Source: an uncultured Campylobacterales bacterium
GTDB taxonomy: Bacteria > Campylobacterota > Campylobacteria > Campylobacterales > Arcobacteraceae
NCBI GenBank assembly: GCA_947503785.1
Contig: CANNFB010000020.1
Span: 1-36,451 of the forward strand
Direction: 5' to 3'
Length of the DNA: 36,451 bases
The position numbers and the translations under genes are program-made. Below are positions 32,235 through 36,451 of the stretch, piece after piece; the stretch's first letter is position 1; every line of letters starts with the position of its first letter. The notes under the pieces are model-generated. The model saw only the letters and a list, made by a program, of their open reading frames with translations. It made no database searches and was not told where the DNA came from.

Positions 32235-33224
32235 AATTTTCCAAATAATAAAACTTAATAAATCATTAAGATTTCTTACTCTCATTTGTCTTCTACTATA
32301 AATCTTATTATCAAATTTTATTTCAGATTTTTTATCTGAAGAGTTTTCTGTTACAATCTTATTAATCATAATTAGCATGTTATATTCTTCAATTACTCTT
32401 CGTCTAGCTTCTTTTATTGCAGGTAATCTTCTTTCGTATTCACCAGGAATTGCAATAATTTTTTTAATCTTTTTAATTGAATTTTCAACATCATAAATAT
32501 CAATTAAAATAATACTATCTTCTGGGAAATAATCATAAATATTAGGACAGCCATAGTAAATAGGTACAGCAAACCCTAAGAATGTATCTGCAAGCTTCTC
32601 AGTCCAAACATGAGGATCATAATGATTCTCTATCGCAATATGAAATTCATAATCATCTATAGCCTCTGCTTTAGTTTCAATCCATTTAAAACCTTTTCCA
32701 AATCTTGCTAATTCAGGAATTCTATCTTCCATAATCTTTGTAAAATCATATCTTAACTTATGAATAGTATGGCCTTGTTGCTTATTTGAACATACTGTTG
32801 ACAATTTTTTTGTTTTTGTAGGTTCTTTAACAGCAACAATTTCATCATAAGTTTTTCCATAAAACCAAATATTACCGGTTTGCGAACGTATTGCATTTTT
32901 ATGAGGAAGAGCTTTTTCATCTTGATTTGTAATTACATATTCAAATTGACTAGTAAATCCCTTTCCATATTTGGTAATACTACTTGGTTCTGCTGTAATA
33001 AATATTGTATTTTCTTTGGGGCATAGTAAAGCTTCTGTTCTTTTTGGTATTACCTTAGGAATATCATCTATTACAACTATCCAGTCATACTCTTTTAAAC
33101 ATGCACTAAAATTAAACTCACATAAACCTAGATTGTTATCTTTATTAGGTAACTGTTTTTCGTATTTTGATTTATTATCATTTGTACTTGCTCTAGTTAT
33201 AAATTTAACAATTTGTTTTTTCAT
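32211..33224 (-). CDS. Glycosyltransferase family 10-like (fucosyltransferase-type)
   Basis: With the ATG at 33224 (MKKQIVKF) the protein has 337 residues. A TTG four codons upstream is inside the previous gene. The C-terminal half has FHIAIENHYDPHVWTEKLAD and then FLGFAVPIYYGCPNI (about 194-229), which follows the GT10 alpha-1,3-fucosyltransferase pattern (E-N, W/Y-TEK, VP-x-Y-x-G). It would use a GDP-sugar, classically GDP-fucose, to decorate LPS. No GDP-fucose synthesis genes are in the window, so the donor is open. It follows the DxD glycosyltransferase after 2 bp and ends in the convergent terminator. Confidence 0.75.
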   Translation of the reverse strand: MKKQIVKFITRASTNDNKSKYEKQLPNKDNNLGLCEFNFSACLKEYDWIVVIDDIPKVIPKRTEALLCPKENTIFITAEPSSITKYGKGFTSQFEYVITNQDEKALPHKNAIRSQTGNIWFYGKTYDEIVAVKEPTKTKKLSTVCSNKQQGHTIHKLRYDFTKIMEDRIPELARFGKGFKWIETKAEAIDDYEFHIAIENHYDPHVWTEKLADTFLGFAVPIYYGCPNIYDYFPEDSIILIDIYDVENSIKKIKKIIAIPGEYERRLPAIKEARRRVIEEYNMLIMINKIVTENSSDKKSEIKFDNKIYSRRQMRVRNLNDLLSFIIWKIKNTIKNL

Positions 33225-33226
33225 AA

Positions 33227-34012
33227 TCAATACCAATACTTTTCAATCCATGTCACAGGTTTACATACTTTATATAACCTTTTCCATGGCTGCTTTTTTT
33301 TCAATTTCCATATTCCTAATGAAGCCTCTTTAGGATTAGGGTCTCCATGAAATACAATAACCTTTAATCCTTCTCTATCAGTAGGTATTTTTGCTTCAAA
33401 GAAATGTCGCAAAGGACCAATTTTATTTAAACAATGAAATCTAAAAGAACAAAACCAATCTTCTGGCCAAAAATTAAGTTTTCCATACTTTTCAATAACC
33501 TTACTTGATAAATACTCTTGAGATGCTGTATAATATTGATCAATAACTTCTTTAGGATTCTTTTCAAAATATATTTTAATATATCCTAATGTACCAACAA
33601 CCCAAGAATAACAACTTGCTTGTCCAATGTGATTACCTTTTGTATTCCAATCATTAATTATATAAAACTTGTCATTTTCTGGATACGTAAATAAGTCATC
33701 TAGATTTGAAGTAATAACAACATCTAAATCTAAAAAGAAAACTCTTTGTCCAATTAAGTCTCCTAAATTATCATCACATAAAGCTGCTTCTTTTCTATAT
33801 GCATATTTTGTTTTATATTCATCTAATGTATTTAATATCGGTAAAGGTTTAATTATTATATTTTTATCTAATTTTTTATTATCTTCGGTGAAACAATAAA
33901 AATTAATTTCATAACTAGTATTTCTTTTTATCATTGAATACAAGTTATTTACATATTCAGAAGGATAAGCAGTCCCCCATTTTATGCAAATTACATTAAA
34001 CACTTTTTTCAT
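33227..34012 (-). CDS. GT-A type glycosyltransferase with DxD motif
   Basis: The 261-residue protein begins with FNVICIKWGTAYPSEYVNNLY, as in nucleotide-diphospho-sugar transferases. The metal-binding DxD is in RVFFLDLDVVI (Asp95, Asp97). WPEDWFCSFRFHC and VIVFHGDPNP further on resemble the acceptor/His motif regions of GT8-like and related enzymes. It probably adds one sugar to the LPS outer core. AAGGAG stands eight bases before the ATG. It overlaps the O-antigen ligase gene by 17 bp and is followed closely by the GT10-like gene, so the three are one operon. Confidence 0.75.
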   Translation of the reverse strand: MKKVFNVICIKWGTAYPSEYVNNLYSMIKRNTSYEINFYCFTEDNKKLDKNIIIKPLPILNTLDEYKTKYAYRKEAALCDDNLGDLIGQRVFFLDLDVVITSNLDDLFTYPENDKFYIINDWNTKGNHIGQASCYSWVVGTLGYIKIYFEKNPKEVIDQYYTASQEYLSSKVIEKYGKLNFWPEDWFCSFRFHCLNKIGPLRHFFEAKIPTDREGLKVIVFHGDPNPKEASLGIWKLKKKQPWKRLYKVCKPVTWIEKYWY

Positions 34013-35228
34013 TATTCTTGCTCCTTATTTCTAAATAATTATATTGACTTACTAATGAAAGAAAGATTAAACCTAAATAGGTTATAAACTGCCAATCTCC
34101 CATAGTAAAACTTCTTCCAAATTGAAGAGGAGTTATACAATATAAAAAACCCACAGAAGCCAATAATCCTATATCGTTGTTTTTTATAAAAGTACCATAA
34201 ATTATATAGAGAAGCCAAATAAAAATAAGAAAACCTAAAGTCCCATAACTAATTAGCATATCTAAAAAAACACTATGAACATGGCTTACATTTGACTTAT
34301 AATAAATTTCAATAAAAGATTTATCTTTATATTTTTGAATATCGATTTTATTAAAATATTCTCTAAATTTATGTTTATAATTATGAGAGCCAATTCCTAA
34401 TATTGGATTATCTTTAATTATTTCAAAGCCAACATCAAATAATTCATATCTACCATTTGTACTTTTTGAAGTTGTTGGATTTAACAGTGAACTATAATCA
34501 CTACTTAATTTAGAATTAAAAAATAAAAAAATAAAAATCAACATAAAACTTCCCATCATTATTAAGATATATTTTCTATAAGAACTTAATATTGATATAA
34601 ATATTAAAACCGAAAACAATGCTAATATTGGACTTCTATTTCCCGATATCATAAATAAAATCAAAGATATAAGAAACATAAAGATTGCGATTTTTTTCTC
34701 TTTATTTTTAAGAAGAAATATACTAGCAATTAAAAGACCAAAAAATTGGCCCATCATTAAACTAACATTAGGCCTATCAGACCAAGCAGTTAATCTCCCT
34801 CCCCACATTTCTTTTCCAAAGAAATCAACACCTATAAAATATTGATAAAATGAATCTATAGCTAAACAAGACAAGACAAAATACGATATATATATTAATT
34901 TTTTTATTTTCTCTATATTATTAAAATTAAAAAGTGCTGCAAAGAACAAAAATATATACATTATAGTTTCAGAAGAAGATTTAAAAGTAAGATATTTTAA
35001 TTCTAAAAAAACTGATTGAAAAAGTAAATATATTACAAATATACTAAAAGCTTGAATCAATTTTTTATATTTATAATAAAAAATTAGTATTAATTCTTTA
35101 TTTATAACTAATTGATATATAAATAAAATATCAATAAGAAAACTAATAGGCTTAAATATTTTACCAACAAAATAGAATAATATTAATAAATAGAATAAGT
35201 TTTCAATTAGCTTTTCAACTTTTATCAT
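33996..35228 (-). CDS. O-antigen ligase family membrane protein (WaaL/Wzy-like)
   Basis: The 410-residue membrane protein has about ten to twelve helices. The periplasmic loop (about 240-320) has NGRYELFDVGFEIIKDNPI, then LGIGSHNY and HVHSVFLDMLISYGTLG (His316, His318). SGNRSP (195-200) carries the conserved Arg of the Wzy_C family. It either joins O-antigen or another glycan to lipid A-core in the periplasm, or polymerises repeats. Sequence alone does not separate WaaL from Wzy. Its start overlaps the upstream GT4 gene by 4 bp. Confidence 0.82.
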   Translation of the reverse strand: MIKVEKLIENLFYLLILFYFVGKIFKPISFLIDILFIYQLVINKELILIFYYKYKKLIQAFSIFVIYLLFQSVFLELKYLTFKSSSETIMYIFLFFAALFNFNNIEKIKKLIYISYFVLSCLAIDSFYQYFIGVDFFGKEMWGGRLTAWSDRPNVSLMMGQFFGLLIASIFLLKNKEKKIAIFMFLISLILFMISGNRSPILALFSVLIFISILSSYRKYILIMMGSFMLIFIFLFFNSKLSSDYSSLLNPTTSKSTNGRYELFDVGFEIIKDNPILGIGSHNYKHKFREYFNKIDIQKYKDKSFIEIYYKSNVSHVHSVFLDMLISYGTLGFLIFIWLLYIIYGTFIKNNDIGLLASVGFLYCITPLQFGRSFTMGDWQFITYLGLIFLSLVSQYNYLEIRSKNNEKSV

Positions 35229-36313
35229 AAATTTAAATTCCTATATGTTAATAAAGTTTTATCTAACATATTATTCAAAGAAAAATTATTAGAAATATAA
35301 TTATATCCATCAAAACTTAAGCTTTTCGATTTTAAAATTTTTTGAGCTAACTCTTTGTCATTCCCAACTTCAAAAAAGTAACCATTTTTATTTTCAATTA
35401 TTATATCTTTTACTCCACCATGATTTGTAGCAATAACAGGAGTATTTAAAGCAATTGACTCAGCAACAGCTCTTCCAAAGCTTTCTGGTTTTTTTGATGA
35501 ACTTACTACAACATCACTTAATGCATATATCTCTGCTATTTTACTCTGACTTCCTGTAAAGATAATATTTTCTTCTAAATTAAGTTCTTTTATTAGTTTT
35601 TTTAACGAACTTAAATAATCTTCTTTGTCAGATCTTACTCCTCCAACAATTAAAGCTTTAACCTCAGTCTTTTCTTTTTTTATAATAGAAATGGCTTTTA
35701 TAAAAGTCTCATAATCTTTTAATTGAGTAACTCTACCTACAGAAGAGATAATGAATTTACTCTCTAAGTTGTATACATTTTTAAAATCTTTTATAAAAGA
35801 TTTATCTATATTTGATAAATTAAATAGTTTTAAATCTATTCCTCTAGGAATTATTGTGATTATTTCACTATTAGTATTATAGTTTTTTTGAATATATTCT
35901 TTAATACTATTACTTACACAAATTACAGCATCTGATTTTGTCATTATTTTACTATAAAAGCTTACTGAATTAAATCCATGTACAGTGCTTACAACTTTTA
36001 TATTTAAACTTTTATTGGCAAAGAATACTAACCATGCAGGAACTCTACTTCTTACATGTAAGATATCAGGATTTAAATCTTTTAATATTTTTCTTAATTT
36101 GAAAACTCTTGAAATAGCTGTAAATATATTTTTACTACACACATCAAAAGTGATATGATTACCACCATCTAAATTAATTTGCTTTGATAGTTTTCCACCA
36201 TTACTAATAACAATAGATCCAATACCTAATTTTGAATATTCACGGCTTAATTCAACAACACCTCTTTCAACTCCACCCTCATTAAGTTCAGGAAGTAACT
36301 GCACTATTTTCAT
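35225..36313 (-). CDS. GT4 glycosyltransferase of the LPS locus
   Basis: The 362-residue GT-B enzyme has the N-terminal glycine-rich loop ELNEGGVERGVVELSREY (about 9-26). Other typical parts are IIPRGIDLKLF, ISSVGRVTQLKDYETFI and the E-x7-E region KPESFGRAVAESIALN (about 277-292), followed by TPVIATNHGG. It transfers a sugar from a nucleotide donor, with retention, to LPS core or O-chain. It comes 6 bp after the nucleotide-sugar dehydrogenase stop and overlaps the ligase gene, so it lies in a leftward operon that starts beyond the right edge. Confidence 0.9.
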   Translation of the reverse strand: MKIVQLLPELNEGGVERGVVELSREYSKLGIGSIVISNGGKLSKQINLDGGNHITFDVCSKNIFTAISRVFKLRKILKDLNPDILHVRSRVPAWLVFFANKSLNIKVVSTVHGFNSVSFYSKIMTKSDAVICVSNSIKEYIQKNYNTNSEIITIIPRGIDLKLFNLSNIDKSFIKDFKNVYNLESKFIISSVGRVTQLKDYETFIKAISIIKKEKTEVKALIVGGVRSDKEDYLSSLKKLIKELNLEENIIFTGSQSKIAEIYALSDVVVSSSKKPESFGRAVAESIALNTPVIATNHGGVKDIIIENKNGYFFEVGNDKELAQKILKSKSLSFDGYNYISNNFSLNNMLDKTLLTYRNLNL

Positions 36314-36319
36314 AATTGC

Positions 36320-36451
36320 TTATAATTTCCAAGTAGGTTTTGGTATAACATTCTTGACATCAACTAAAACATTTTCACCATTTATCAATGATTCAAATTC
36401 TTCTTGAGAAATAGTTCTAAACTTATCATGTCCAACAGCTACTACTATTGC
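36320..36451 (-). CDS. Nucleotide-sugar dehydrogenase, C-terminal end (partial)
   Basis: This 43-codon reading frame is open at the right edge and ends with TAA at 36320. It reads AIVVAVGHDKF, then an acidic helix, and VLVDVKNVIPKPTWKL at the end. The AVGHDKF and VLVDVKN segments fit the C-terminal domain of UDP-N-acetyl-hexosamine dehydrogenases of the TviB/WbpA type. If correct, the LPS or surface glycan contains a uronic acid. The rest of the gene lies outside the window. Confidence 0.75.
   Translation of the reverse strand, partial: AIVVAVGHDKFRTISQEEFESLINGENVLVDVKNVIPKPTWKL

Overview
The window is AT-rich chromosomal DNA with dense, mostly leftward-transcribed genes. It looks like a member of Arcobacteraceae (Campylobacterota). 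The basis is the very low G+C content, the Campylobacterota-style HQWRQP histidine kinase, an ArsS-like kinase, GyrA resembling Arcobacter/Helicobacter, and a short LPS-heptose locus. This assignment is from general resemblance; no database search was possible.

Layout. (1) 1-44: a consensus promoter firing off the left edge, probably for a stable RNA. (2) 169-3332: small redox genes (cytochrome c, tautomerase, thioredoxin-like), then an LhgO-like 2-hydroxyacid oxidase and a LUD protein. (3) 3387-10904: a TAXI-TRAP transporter (fused permease plus binding protein), its probable two-component system and a renalase-like flavoprotein. (4) 11045-14016: sbtA, an SbtB-like PII protein, purK and purE, joining bicarbonate uptake to a bicarbonate-consuming purine step. 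(5) 14107-18050: nhaA and a second two-component system in one operon, and an unlisted 27-residue membrane peptide gene on the other strand. (6) 18173-18562: three tandem tRNA-Asn genes with promoter and terminator. (7) 18678-26853: housekeeping genes gyrA-asd-yqhA-hemE, ydcH, and rpmB-K+ channel-argJ. (8) 26916-36451: a lipopolysaccharide locus with the full ADP-L-glycero-beta-D-manno-heptose pathway (gmhB, hldD, hldE, gmhA), four glycosyltransferases, an O-antigen ligase, an unrecognised protein and the end of a nucleotide-sugar dehydrogenase.

The least expected observations are regulatory. The promoters of the nhaA/two-component operon and of the 27-residue peptide share a 48-bp architecture with identical internal spacing (36 of 48 positions identical by my count), including tandem 11-bp TGTCAA-type repeats. 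This suggests that one response regulator controls both the antiporter and a small membrane peptide. Separately, TGAAAC repeats at 11-bp period lie upstream of both the TAXI gene and the kinase gene of the neighbouring two-component system, which suggests a self-contained, autoregulated uptake-and-oxidation module for a 2-hydroxy acid.
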